From contig CAZIOB010000161.1 of assembly GCA_964540755.1 (NCBI GenBank), positions 1 to 29,283 of the forward strand: DNA of 29,283 bases, read 5' to 3'. The translations under genes and the position numbers were made by a program. Of this stretch, positions 15,901-23,521 are shown piece after piece; the stretch's first letter is position 1; each line of letters begins with the position of its first letter. The DNA is from JAAYJR01 sp964540755 (lineage in GTDB: Bacteria > Bacteroidota > Bacteroidia > Bacteroidales > Prolixibacteraceae). A model generated the notes under the pieces. That model ran no database searches, was not told the origin of the DNA, and was given only the letters and a program-made list of their open reading frames with translations.

Positions 15901-17301
15901 ATGCTTAAGTGGCTTTCAATTGTCGGATCTGTTTATGTAGCTATCCTCTTTTTTCTTTCATGGCGTTCACGGCGGAAAATAAAATCGAACGAGGACTTTA
16001 TGATGGCAGGGTCGAATATAGGACTGGTATTGGGATTTATGACCTTTGCCGCCACCCTGTTCAGTACCTTCACACTGATGGGGATGCCCGATTTTTCAAG
16101 GTCCCACGGAGTCGGGGCATGGATATTCCTGGCTTTTTCAGATGCAGGGATGGTCTTTCTTATTGTCTGGTTCGGCTTTCATCTTCGTAAACAGGTCTCA
16201 AAAAAAGGATTCCGCGGAATGTCCGAATTACTTCAAAATTGCTACCGTAACAAATGGGCAGGATATCTCTATTTTTTTGGAGCCTTTGTTTTCCTAATCC
16301 CTTATGTGGCAATACAGATCAGGGGGGTGGCTATCTTCCTTGAACAGGCCTTCCCGACAGTCCTGCCGGCATGGACATGGTCGCTGATGATAGTGATCAT
16401 CATGTTGCTGTATTCTGAATTTGGCGGACTAAAAGCTATTATTTACGCTGATTTTATGCAAGGCACCATGCTCCTGATTGTTGTATGGATCATTGCTCTC
16501 ACTTGTATGAACTACCTTGGAGGGTGGAGTGAAATGTTCTCCAAAGCAGAAGCTGCTGATCCTGCGCTTCTCTCCACACCAGGCCCGCGGGGATTGCTTA
16601 ATGCACAGTTTTTAATTGCTTCTTTTGTGGCAATACTAATGATACCCGTTACACAGCCACAGTTATCGACACGTCTTATCATCATGAAAAGCATGCGGTC
16701 AATGCACCGTATGGCAGTGGCAGTAGGCACCTTTGCCATGCTTGTTATTTTCCCGACTATAATAATAGGATTATATGGTGCAGTAAAATATCCTGATGCC
16801 TCTGTACCCGATTTCTTAGGCCATGTTCTCCTGCTGGACCAGCCCGGTGTCATTGGCGCTGCAGCAATAATCGGCCTCTTCGCAGCTGCAATGTCAACCT
16901 CCGATTCACAGCTTTTTGCTCTGGGAAATGAATTACGGGGACTGCTTGGCCAGAAAGGAAGCGAATCACTTATGCCCATTCGGCTCTCCATCATCAGCTT
17001 TGCGGCAGCGGCCCTTATCTTTTCACTGTTAAGCAGTGATCAGCTGGTTATGCTGGCGCGCACAAGCTTTGCGGGAACAGCCATGATGGGACCTATGGTT
17101 ATAGTTGCAATACTTGCAAAAAAGCCTCAGGGAAAATTTATAATTGTTATCACCGGATTCGCGCTGGTAATATTCATTCTTTCCCTTTCCGGCATTTTAC
17201 CGGAAATAATATGGAATTGCCGGATGGACCTGTTATTGTTTATTATTCTTGCAGTTCTGGCATCTGCCAACCATTTTAGATTTATTATTTTTAAACGATA
17301 A
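15901..17301 (+). CDS. Sodium:solute symporter family transporter
   Basis: The protein has 466 residues with a dozen or so membrane helices. The SSS family pattern is visible: helix 1, then SNEDFMMAGSNIGLVLG and a helix with FAATLFSTFTLMG (Na-site region), RGVAIFLEQAFP, YSEFGGLKAIIYADFMQG (the SSS signature region), IGLFAAAMSTSDSQLFALGNE (helix 8, Na-coordinating Ser/Thr), and later helices. It imports a solute with Na+ across the inner membrane. Being last in the run with GH88, isomerase and dehydrogenases, a uronate-containing oligosaccharide or sugar acid is likely (inference). A strong hairpin follows 32 bp after its stop. Confidence 0.93.
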   Translation: MLKWLSIVGSVYVAILFFLSWRSRRKIKSNEDFMMAGSNIGLVLGFMTFAATLFSTFTLMGMPDFSRSHGVGAWIFLAFSDAGMVFLIVWFGFHLRKQVSKKGFRGMSELLQNCYRNKWAGYLYFFGAFVFLIPYVAIQIRGVAIFLEQAFPTVLPAWTWSLMIVIIMLLYSEFGGLKAIIYADFMQGTMLLIVVWIIALTCMNYLGGWSEMFSKAEAADPALLSTPGPRGLLNAQFLIASFVAILMIPVTQPQLSTRLIIMKSMRSMHRMAVAVGTFAMLVIFPTIIIGLYGAVKYPDASVPDFLGHVLLLDQPGVIGAAAIIGLFAAAMSTSDSQLFALGNELRGLLGQKGSESLMPIRLSIISFAAAALIFSLLSSDQLVMLARTSFAGTAMMGPMVIVAILAKKPQGKFIIVITGFALVIFILSLSGILPEIIWNCRMDLLLFIILAVLASANHFRFIIFKR

Positions 17302-17333
17302 TTTATTATTTTTAAATAATGATTGAGCCAAGT

Positions 17334-17361
17334 CTAAAAAGGCGCTTCGCGTCCTTTTTAG
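17334..17361. terminator. Strong bidirectional terminator hairpin
   Basis: CTAAAAAGG at 17334-17342 pairs with CCTTTTTAG at 17353-17361, with an inner CGC/GCG stem closed by a TTC loop and one bulged T. The A-run and T-run flank the GC core on both strands, so it can end both the symporter transcript and the convergent CHAD transcript. Confidence 0.8.
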
Positions 17362-17497
17362 GCAAATTTAAAAAATTTATTAACCTGATTTTTATACATT
17401 TATAAAATAACATAAAGTATTAATCAATAAAAATTTTAGTTTTTATACCGAACTCATGATTTATTATTGAGTTCCGGCGAGGCAGGGCCCGGCATGA

Positions 17498-18364
17498 TTA
17501 TAATCTGAAAAACTGTTCTGTTTTCTGGTCAAATTCATCAGGTACAGCAACAAAAAACTGCTTTAACCTTGGGAAAAGTTTAATCCTGTTTATCTCGCTG
17601 AGATGTTCAACCTGGTTTTCCAGAATGAATATTTCTTCGGAAGTAAAATCGTAATCCCCCGAAGTCAGTTCATTAATAAAAACAAAAAAGTCATGATCGT
17701 TACCTAATTGATCATTTATTCTGTTTAACTGATCAGTCTTTAATCTGAAATACCTGGGATGAATAAATCTGATAAAATCGAGCTGATAGAACAATTGCTT
17801 GAGTTTCTTGCGCAGAGAATGAAATTCATCGGCGGAACTGTCGCCGGTAAGATTTTCATACCGGCTGAAGCTTTGAAGATAAGAGTTGCTAACTTCCCGG
17901 AAGAGGCCGGCTTTTGTAATTTTTATACTATCCCCGAGGTCAAAATATGATTCAAAACCGGAAAAAAATTCTTTTATGACAACACATATTTCATTGTTGC
18001 AAAATGATTCTCCTATAAGGTTTTTGTTATGAAGGATCATTTTCTCCCTTGCCGTCCTTATCTTACGCTCCGGAATGAATTTGTGTCCCTTTATCTCCCT
18101 CTCAAGAAGATCGATATTGACAAATGATTCCCTTACAGGCGCCAGCAACTTACCGAAATGGCGTATCTCTTCAATCACTTTTTCAGATCTGCCACCTGAT
18201 ATCCCGATATAAAAGCGAAACCAGGCACGTAAACGTTTAAAAGATTTTCGAAGTTCGTGAACAGCCAGATTGGAGGAGACATTCCCGGCAGTACAGAAAT
18301 AGTCAATTTTTTCTATCTGCCTGGCAATTGCTTTCTCTAATTTATTTCCTGCGCTTTGGATCAT
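17498..18364 (-). CDS. CHAD domain protein
   Basis: The protein has 288 residues from ATG at 18364; a TTG at 18388 would add 8 residues (MYSLLIVS) and is less likely. It is all-helical with the paired conserved-histidine motifs of the CHAD family: AVHELRKSFKRLRAWFRFY near the N-terminus and EFHSLRKKLKQLFYQLDF in the second half, then a DQLGNDHDFFVF block. CHAD domains bind inorganic polyphosphate with basic helices and are often fused to or beside CYTH phosphatases; here the protein stands alone with no CYTH neighbour. It shares a strand with serS, with a 63-bp gap. Family confident; role uncertain. Confidence 0.85.
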   Translation of the reverse strand: MIQSAGNKLEKAIARQIEKIDYFCTAGNVSSNLAVHELRKSFKRLRAWFRFYIGISGGRSEKVIEEIRHFGKLLAPVRESFVNIDLLEREIKGHKFIPERKIRTAREKMILHNKNLIGESFCNNEICVVIKEFFSGFESYFDLGDSIKITKAGLFREVSNSYLQSFSRYENLTGDSSADEFHSLRKKLKQLFYQLDFIRFIHPRYFRLKTDQLNRINDQLGNDHDFFVFINELTSGDYDFTSEEIFILENQVEHLSEINRIKLFPRLKQFFVAVPDEFDQKTEQFFRL

Positions 18365-18427
18365 ACTAACGATTAACAGGGAATACAAAAATAGCGAATA
18401 AATTTCAAAAACGAAAAAAGAGAAATT

Positions 18428-19705
18428 TTACAGGGTGATTATTTCAAAACCTGTATAAGGTATCAACGCTGCCGGTATTTTAATCCCTTCTGAAGTCTGG
18501 TTATTTTCCAGCAAAGCAGCCACTATGCGGGGAAGAGCCAGGGCACTGCCGTTCAGGGTATGCACAGGTTGTGGTTTTTTTGTTTTTTCTCCGCGGTAAC
18601 GGACTTTCAGGCGGTTCGACTGGAAAGATTCAAAATTGGAAACAGAGCTGACCTCCAGCCACTTTTTTTGTCCTGCTGAAAAAACTTCAAAATCATATGT
18701 CAAAGCAGAGGTAAATCCCAGATCGCCTCCGCATAAGCGCAGAATGCGATATGGCAGCTCCAGTTTTTCAATCAGGCCGGAAACATGATTTGTCATTTCA
18801 TCCAGTATTATGTATGACTCATCCGGATGAGCAATCTGCACTATCTCAACTTTATCAAACTGATGAAGGCGATTGAGGCCGCGAACATCCTTCCCGTATG
18901 ATCCGGCTTCCCTTCTGAAACATGAACTATAAGCTGTATTCTTAACAGGCAGTTCTTCCTCATTAAAAATTATATCACGATAGATATTGGTAACAGGAAC
19001 CTCGGCAGTGGGTATAAGATAAAGATTATCGGAAGATACATAATACATCTGTCCTTCCTTGTCAGGTAACTGTCCCGTACCAAATCCCGACTCCTCATTA
19101 ACGACAAGCGGAGGTTGTATCTCTTCATATCCTGCTCTCCTGTTTTCGTCAAGGAAAAAATTTATCAATGCTCTCTGCAGCTGAGCTCCCTTGCCGCGGT
19201 AAACAGGGAAACCGGCACCAGTTATTTTAACGCCCAGTTCAAAGTCGATAAGATTATATTTTTGTGCAAGCTCCCAGTGAGGCAATGCCCCTTCATCCAT
19301 ATCAGGCATCTGGCCTGATCTCTTTATTTCTTCATTATCCTCTTCTCCTTTTCCGGGGGGGACTGATTCATGCGGCAGGTTAGGAAGGAGTATCCGGAGT
19401 TCATAAACCTTTGTATCGATATCAGCAAATTCTTTGTCCAATTGCTTTATTCCCTCCTTTAACTCCGAGGTGCGAGCTTTAACCAGGGCTGCCTCCTCTT
19501 TCTTACCTTCCCTGACCAGGCTCCCTATTTTCCTCGAGATTACATTCATCTCTGCCTTGGCCTTATCTGACTCTTTCTGGATTTCATTCTTGCGTTTGTA
19601 TAACGCAATGATATTGCCAACAACCGGGGCCGCATCAAAATTTCGTTTTTTCAGCCTCTCAATGACAAGGCCGGGATTATCCTGTATGAATTTAAGATTG
19701 AGCAT
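18428..19705 (-). CDS. serS: Seryl-tRNA synthetase
   Basis: The protein has 425 residues from ATG at 19705. The frame extends upstream to 19798, but those 31 residues lie inside rpmA and the family always begins MLNLKFIQDN-like, so I chose 19705. The long N-terminal coiled coil (about 30-100) binds tRNA-Ser. The class II core has PTAEVP (232-237), motif 2 SSCFRREAGSYGKD (260-273), and motif 3 GSALALPRIVAALLEN (386-401). It charges tRNA-Ser in the cytoplasm. Its start overlaps the last 14 bases of rpmA, which implies translational coupling to the L27 gene. Confidence 0.97.
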   Translation of the reverse strand: MLNLKFIQDNPGLVIERLKKRNFDAAPVVGNIIALYKRKNEIQKESDKAKAEMNVISRKIGSLVREGKKEEAALVKARTSELKEGIKQLDKEFADIDTKVYELRILLPNLPHESVPPGKGEEDNEEIKRSGQMPDMDEGALPHWELAQKYNLIDFELGVKITGAGFPVYRGKGAQLQRALINFFLDENRRAGYEEIQPPLVVNEESGFGTGQLPDKEGQMYYVSSDNLYLIPTAEVPVTNIYRDIIFNEEELPVKNTAYSSCFRREAGSYGKDVRGLNRLHQFDKVEIVQIAHPDESYIILDEMTNHVSGLIEKLELPYRILRLCGGDLGFTSALTYDFEVFSAGQKKWLEVSSVSNFESFQSNRLKVRYRGEKTKKPQPVHTLNGSALALPRIVAALLENNQTSEGIKIPAALIPYTGFEIITL

Positions 19706-20345
19706 TGAGAATCGCTTTTGCTTCTTCAATCCATGGAGCCGGATCCTTGGATGCATAGCGACTTCCTGCCTCTGCCAGAATGTCTTGTAGTTTACCAACT
19801 GATGAGTCTGCCAGCTCCTTATAGGTCATTATCCCTGCTTCAATCAGTATATCTGATATTTTAGGGCCTATCCCGGAAATCTTTTTCAGATCATCAGCTT
19901 CTGATACCTCACCTTTCGCTTCCGTGGCCGTTTTCAGGACTTTTTCAGCAGCAGGTTTTTCTGCTCCGGCAGCCGGTCTGGACTTCTCTGTTTTTTCTTC
20001 TGATTTGGCCTTTTCCGCCTCAACTGCAACCTCTTTAGTTTCAGGTTCTTCCTGGATAGAAACAGGTTCAGCTACAGCAATTTCCACCTCTGTTACAGGA
20101 TCAATTGAGACATAAGAACGATTTTTTCTTTTCCTTCTGAAAATCACAGTCCCGTCAAGAAGAGCAAATAAAGTATGGTCCTTGCCTATACCGACATTTT
20201 CACCCGGATAATGCTTCGTTCCCCGCTGGCGCACTAAAATATTACCAGCTTTTGCAAATTGTCCTCCGTATATCTTTACTCCCAGTCGTTTGCTTTCCGA
20301 TTCCCGTCCGTTCTTCGTACTGCCAACACCTTTTTTATGAGCCAT
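19692..20345 (-). CDS. rpmA: Ribosomal protein L27 with a C-terminal helix-hairpin-helix extension
   Basis: Residues 1-84 are a complete L27 (MAHKKGVGSTKNGRESES...LDGTVIFRRK), a large-subunit protein near the peptidyl transferase centre, with no cleavable N-terminal extension. Normal L27 ends at about 85. Here a low-complexity Glu/Ala/Lys linker (85-150) leads to a compact domain at 151-217 with DDLKKISGIGPKISDIL (helix-hairpin-helix) and AGSRYASKDPAPW. I recall similar domains attached to L21 in some Bacteroidota, so its presence on L27 is odd. The extension may bind RNA/DNA or another protein at the ribosome surface (inference). It follows rplU by 17 bp and overlaps serS. Confidence 0.95.
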   Translation of the reverse strand: MAHKKGVGSTKNGRESESKRLGVKIYGGQFAKAGNILVRQRGTKHYPGENVGIGKDHTLFALLDGTVIFRRKRKNRSYVSIDPVTEVEIAVAEPVSIQEEPETKEVAVEAEKAKSEEKTEKSRPAAGAEKPAAEKVLKTATEAKGEVSEADDLKKISGIGPKISDILIEAGIMTYKELADSSVGKLQDILAEAGSRYASKDPAPWIEEAKAILNAQS

Positions 20346-20362
20346 GGTAATTTTTTTTTAGT

Positions 20363-20674
20363 TTATCCAACAATATTTTCAATCTGAATTTGCGTGAACT
20401 GCTGCCTGTGGCCATTAAGTTTTTGATAGCCTTTTCTTCTTTTTTTCTTGAAAACAAGCACCTTGTCACCTTTTAAATGTCCCAGCACTTTGGCTGTCAC
20501 TTTAGCGCCTTTAACAACAGGGGTACCTACAGTAACCTTTCCGTCATCGCCAATCAGCAGCACTTTATCAAAATCAATAACATCTCCTTCGGCTGCTTCA
20601 AGCCTGTGCACAAAAAGCTTTGTTTCGGCTTCAACCCTGAACTGCTGTCCTGCAATCTCTACAATCGCGTACAT
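20363..20674 (-). CDS. rplU: Ribosomal protein L21
   Basis: The protein has 103 residues, the normal bacterial length, beginning MYAIVEIAGQQFRVE and containing the conserved KVLGHLKGDKVLVFKKKRRKGYQKLNGHRQQFTQIQI block (about 63-99) that contacts 23S rRNA. It is an assembly protein of the large subunit and the first gene of an rplU-rpmA-serS operon with a clear promoter at 20762-20792. Unlike the downstream L27, it carries no C-terminal extension. Confidence 0.97.
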   Translation of the reverse strand: MYAIVEIAGQQFRVEAETKLFVHRLEAAEGDVIDFDKVLLIGDDGKVTVGTPVVKGAKVTAKVLGHLKGDKVLVFKKKRRKGYQKLNGHRQQFTQIQIENIVG

Positions 20675-20733
20675 AACTTTAATATTAATGTTTTTATTGC
20701 CGGGCGGGATTTTTTCTTATATCCTCTTTTCAT
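20659..20733 (-). CDS. Possible leader peptide overlapping the rplU start
   Basis: ATG at 20733 opens a 24-residue basic frame (MKRGYKKKSRPAIKTL...) that ends with TAG at 20659-20661, 16 bases inside rplU in another frame. It begins about 22 bases after the predicted transcription start. A CGGGC/GCCCG stem (20734-20738 with 20701-20705) encloses its start codon. It could couple or regulate L21 translation, or be chance. Confidence 0.25.
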   Translation of the reverse strand: MKRGYKKKSRPAIKTLILKLCTRL

Positions 20734-20761
20734 GCCCGTACAATTCTGAATTTTCGGATTG

Positions 20762-20792
20762 CAAAAGTAGTTATTTTTAGAAAACAGGCAAA
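20762..20792 (-). promoter_or_regulatory. Bacteroidota-type promoter for rplU-rpmA-serS
   Basis: Read on the minus strand: TTTG (20792-20789), 19 bases, then TACTTTTG (20769-20762), a full match to TTTG-N19-TAnnTTTG. Transcription would start near 20755, leaving a leader of about 80 bases before rplU. Confidence 0.72.
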
Positions 20793-20871
20793 TAATGACA
20801 GATAATTTATTTTTTAATCTGCAGGAAAAGAATTCAACTACATATTTCAAAGCAAAAACCAAAATGATTGT

Positions 20872-20879
20872 TATATTTG
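20872..20879 (+). promoter_or_regulatory. -7 promoter element for the bifunctional nuclease gene
   Basis: TATATTTG matches the TAnnTTTG element and would start transcription near 20886, 18 bases before ATG 20904. No good -33 TTTG lies at 19-21 bases. Its position argues that the TTG at 20868, inside the promoter, is not the start codon. Confidence 0.45.
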
Positions 20880-20903
20880 TTAAAAATCCAGATTCAGACA
20901 GGA

Positions 20904-21497
20904 ATGCAAAAGATACGTTTAAATATACTGGGATTATCTGTAAGTCAAACGCAATCCGGTGCATATGCACTGGTTTTATCAGAAGAGAAAGGGAACCGCA
21001 GGATGCCTATAATAATCGGACCGGTTGAAGCCCAGGCTATTGCCATTCAGCTGGAAGGACTTAAACCGCCGCGGCCACTCACGCATGACCTGATCAAAAA
21101 TATTGCACTGGCGTTTGAAATAGCCCTGTTAGAAGTTACCATATACAAGCTGGAAGAAGGGATATTTTACTCCGAACTACTATGCGAGATGAACGGACAG
21201 GAAGTACGTATTGATTCCCGGACTTCAGATGCAGTAGCACTGGCCCTGCGCTTCAAATGTCCTATTTATACTACGGAAGAAATCTTATCAAAGGCAGGAA
21301 TAATACTGGATTCAGACGAAGAAAAAAAGGCCGGCCGGGAAAAGACGGAGAAAAAGGCCGGGCCTGTTAAATCTTCTTCATTCTCTAACTATACATTAAG
21401 CGAACTTGAAGAAATGCTCAATGAAGCAGTACAGAATGAAGACTATGAAAAAGCTTCGGTATTGAGAGATGAAATTAGTAACCGCAAAAAAAATTAG
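20904..21497 (+). CDS. Bifunctional nuclease (DUF151) family protein with UVR motif
   Basis: The protein has 197 residues from ATG at 20904; a TTG at 20868 would add 12 residues that overlap the promoter element. Residues about 1-135 are a bifunctional nuclease (DNase/RNase) domain: LGLSVSQTQSGAYALVLSEE, MPIIIGPVEAQAIA, RPLTHDL and RTSDAVALALR are its hallmarks. A charged linker follows (about 138-160), then a C-terminal UVR helix pair (LSELEEMLNEAVQNEDYEKA), the UvrB-UvrC interaction motif. This two-domain form is common in Bacteroidota. It is divergent from rplU and convergent with the response regulator (20-bp gap). Its cellular role is not established. Confidence 0.9.
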   Translation: MQKIRLNILGLSVSQTQSGAYALVLSEEKGNRRMPIIIGPVEAQAIAIQLEGLKPPRPLTHDLIKNIALAFEIALLEVTIYKLEEGIFYSELLCEMNGQEVRIDSRTSDAVALALRFKCPIYTTEEILSKAGIILDSDEEKKAGREKTEKKAGPVKSSSFSNYTLSELEEMLNEAVQNEDYEKASVLRDEISNRKKN

Positions 21498-21517
21498 GCA
21501 GGATGCAATCATAAATT

Positions 21518-22285
21518 TTATTTCCCTGCCCACTGCTTGAAACTTCCCGACTTCAGTCTGCTAATAAGCAGACTATTTTTAAAAGGTGATTTTAAAAGCA
21601 CTTTAAGTTTCCCTGCAAAATATTTTTCAATTCTTTCTATCGCATTGATATTAACTATAACCTGCCGGTTTGCCCTGAAAAAAAGTTCAGGATCAAGCTC
21701 TTCCTCCAACGCATCAAGGGTGAAATCTATAATATAGTTATTATTACTGAATGTTACCGCAGTGGTAATCCTGTTTTCACTATAAAAATATGCAATATCT
21801 CCGGCCCGGAGGCTCATAAATGCATCACCCCGTGAAATCAGGAATCTTTTCCGGTATTTCTTATCCCATCGGCGAATGGCCTCAAAAACATCAGAATAAT
21901 CCTTTCCCGGAGATCCTGACAAGTATAATTCATTATAATTTTCAAATTTTTTAATGGCGGCCTCCAGGTCTTTTTCCCTGAAAGGCTTAAGAAGATAATC
22001 GATGCTGTTCACCTTAAAAGCCTGTATAGCATAATTATCATAGGCAGTGGTAAAAATAACCATCTTATCAATCCTGACCTGATCGAAAATCGAAAAACAG
22101 AGTCCGTCTGCCAGCTGGATATCCATAAAAAACAGGTCGGGATGCGGATTGCTTCTTAACCATGCAACACTGTGCTTTACACTGCCGAATGTTTTTATGA
22201 TCTGCCACCGGGGCCTTAATTTTGCTATCATCCCCTGCAGCAACCGCAGATTATATAATTCGTCCTCTATTAAAATGACCTGCAT
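21518..22285 (-). CDS. LytTR-family response regulator
   Basis: The protein has 255 residues. The N-terminal receiver domain has the acidic pair E7/D8, phospho-acceptor D55 in LFFMDIQL, TTAYDNYAIQAF and DYLLKPF. The C-terminal half (about 150-250) is a LytTR DNA-binding domain with ISRGDAFMSLRAGDIAYFYS and FFRANRQVIVNINAIERI. It should bind promoter DNA when phosphorylated by the kinase encoded 45 bp upstream on the same strand. A GGCAGG/CCTGCC inverted repeat spans its stop and that of the converging nuclease gene. Target genes probably include the efflux genes upstream (inference). Confidence 0.93.
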   Translation of the reverse strand: MQVILIEDELYNLRLLQGMIAKLRPRWQIIKTFGSVKHSVAWLRSNPHPDLFFMDIQLADGLCFSIFDQVRIDKMVIFTTAYDNYAIQAFKVNSIDYLLKPFREKDLEAAIKKFENYNELYLSGSPGKDYSDVFEAIRRWDKKYRKRFLISRGDAFMSLRAGDIAYFYSENRITTAVTFSNNNYIIDFTLDALEEELDPELFFRANRQVIVNINAIERIEKYFAGKLKVLLKSPFKNSLLISRLKSGSFKQWAGK

Positions 22286-22330
22286 GATTATTCCGCTCTT
22301 ATATTCTGTTTATAGCAGCATTTTTCACTG

Positions 22331-23368
22331 CTAAAGCAATGGTATTTTCACTTCGAATTTATTATCATCCTGACTAATTTTCATTGGTCTGGAAGTCAGC
22401 AGACTGTAACGTTTTTCCAGGTTCTCCAGCCCTGTCTGCTCCGATTGAACAGATTCTTTCAGATTTATATTATTCCTGACAGTTAAGGTACCTTCCTCTG
22501 CTGTTATCTCAATGAGGAGCGGCTCCTCCTTAACAGCAATATTATGTTTTACGGCATTTTCAACCAGTAATTGCAGTGCAAGAGGGGGAATCTCCATCTC
22601 ACCTGCCGGCTCACTAACCCGGATTTTTACGGAAAATGCCTCTCCCAGTCTTTCTTTATGAAGGCTTGCGTATGATTTAATGAAATCCACTTCATCACTT
22701 AACTTTACTGTAGTTTTATCTTTACTCTGAAGCACATAACGGTAAACATCAGTAAAATTCTGTATGAAATGAATTGCTGCCGCAGGATCAAAAGTGATCA
22801 TAGACTTCAACACGCTCAGATTATTAAACAGGAAATGGGGATTCAGTTGTGACTGCAAAGATTTATAGTCACTTATAAGCTTAAGACTTTTAAACTCTTC
22901 CAGTTGTCTTACTGAATATATCCATTTCTCAATTATGCGAAGTGTTATTGATACCAGTATCAGGATAAAAATAAAAAACAGGCCGAAAAGCATCATCAGC
23001 TGTACTATGGAATGTGAAAAGAAGAGGTCGTCTTTCACGATGAGAAAAAAATAAAATACAGCGGAAAGAGCAATTGTAAAACTAACAACAAAATGAAGAA
23101 CAACACGGAGGCTGAGCTTTTCAGGAATCGGCAGCAGCCTCTCTGCAATATGGTCGAGAAGGACATTGGTCTCGCTGATAATATTAAAGATAAGAACTAC
23201 AAGCAAATATTCAGTGATGGTAAGCTCTATTTCCCTGGGACCGCCGATCTTAACTGCAAAAAATAAAAATAGCAGTCCCACGCCACTTACCATGACCAGC
23301 CGTAATAAAAAACTGCTGACCGTATAAGCAGAAAGCCGGCTTAAAAAATGTAGCTCACTGTTTTTCAT
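22331..23368 (-). CDS. LytS-type membrane sensor histidine kinase
   Basis: The protein has 345 residues. Four hydrophobic helices (about 17-40, 50-66, 88-111, 121-145) form the membrane sensor with no large periplasmic domain. A His_kinase domain follows with H178 in QSQLNPHFLFNNL, then an ATPase domain with LLVENAVKHN. The LytS/YehU type phosphorylates LytTR regulators, one of which follows directly. It lies 153 bp downstream of the TolC-like gene on the same strand. The ligand is not evident; short membrane sensors of this sort may sense envelope stress or membrane-soluble compounds. Confidence 0.92.
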   Translation of the reverse strand: MKNSELHFLSRLSAYTVSSFLLRLVMVSGVGLLFLFFAVKIGGPREIELTITEYLLVVLIFNIISETNVLLDHIAERLLPIPEKLSLRVVLHFVVSFTIALSAVFYFFLIVKDDLFFSHSIVQLMMLFGLFFIFILILVSITLRIIEKWIYSVRQLEEFKSLKLISDYKSLQSQLNPHFLFNNLSVLKSMITFDPAAAIHFIQNFTDVYRYVLQSKDKTTVKLSDEVDFIKSYASLHKERLGEAFSVKIRVSEPAGEMEIPPLALQLLVENAVKHNIAVKEEPLLIEITAEEGTLTVRNNINLKESVQSEQTGLENLEKRYSLLTSRPMKISQDDNKFEVKIPLL

Positions 23369-23521
23369 ACAATCAAAATTACCGGAATTTATCTAAAATC
23401 TGAGAACTTGTTAAATACTTACTGATCCCGGCACCCGGATGAAATGAAAAGCTCTCATATAGAAAACCCCGACTTCTGTTACCAAATTTAAGAACAAAAA
23501 GTAACACCTGAAAATTGAAAT

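Noticed and set aside
19706..19798. Upstream extension of the serS frame by 31 residues
   Set aside because: The extension lies within the rpmA coding region and SerRS proteins begin at the MLNLKFIQDN-type start at 19705.
20868..20903. TTG start giving 12 more residues to the bifunctional nuclease
   Set aside because: The TTG falls at the TATATTTG promoter element, and family members begin at the equivalent of ATG 20904.
21497..21530. GGCAGG/CCTGCC inverted repeat between the nuclease and response regulator genes as a terminator
   Set aside because: The stem is only 6 bp with a 22-base loop and overlaps the coding end of the regulator. There is no T-run directly after it.
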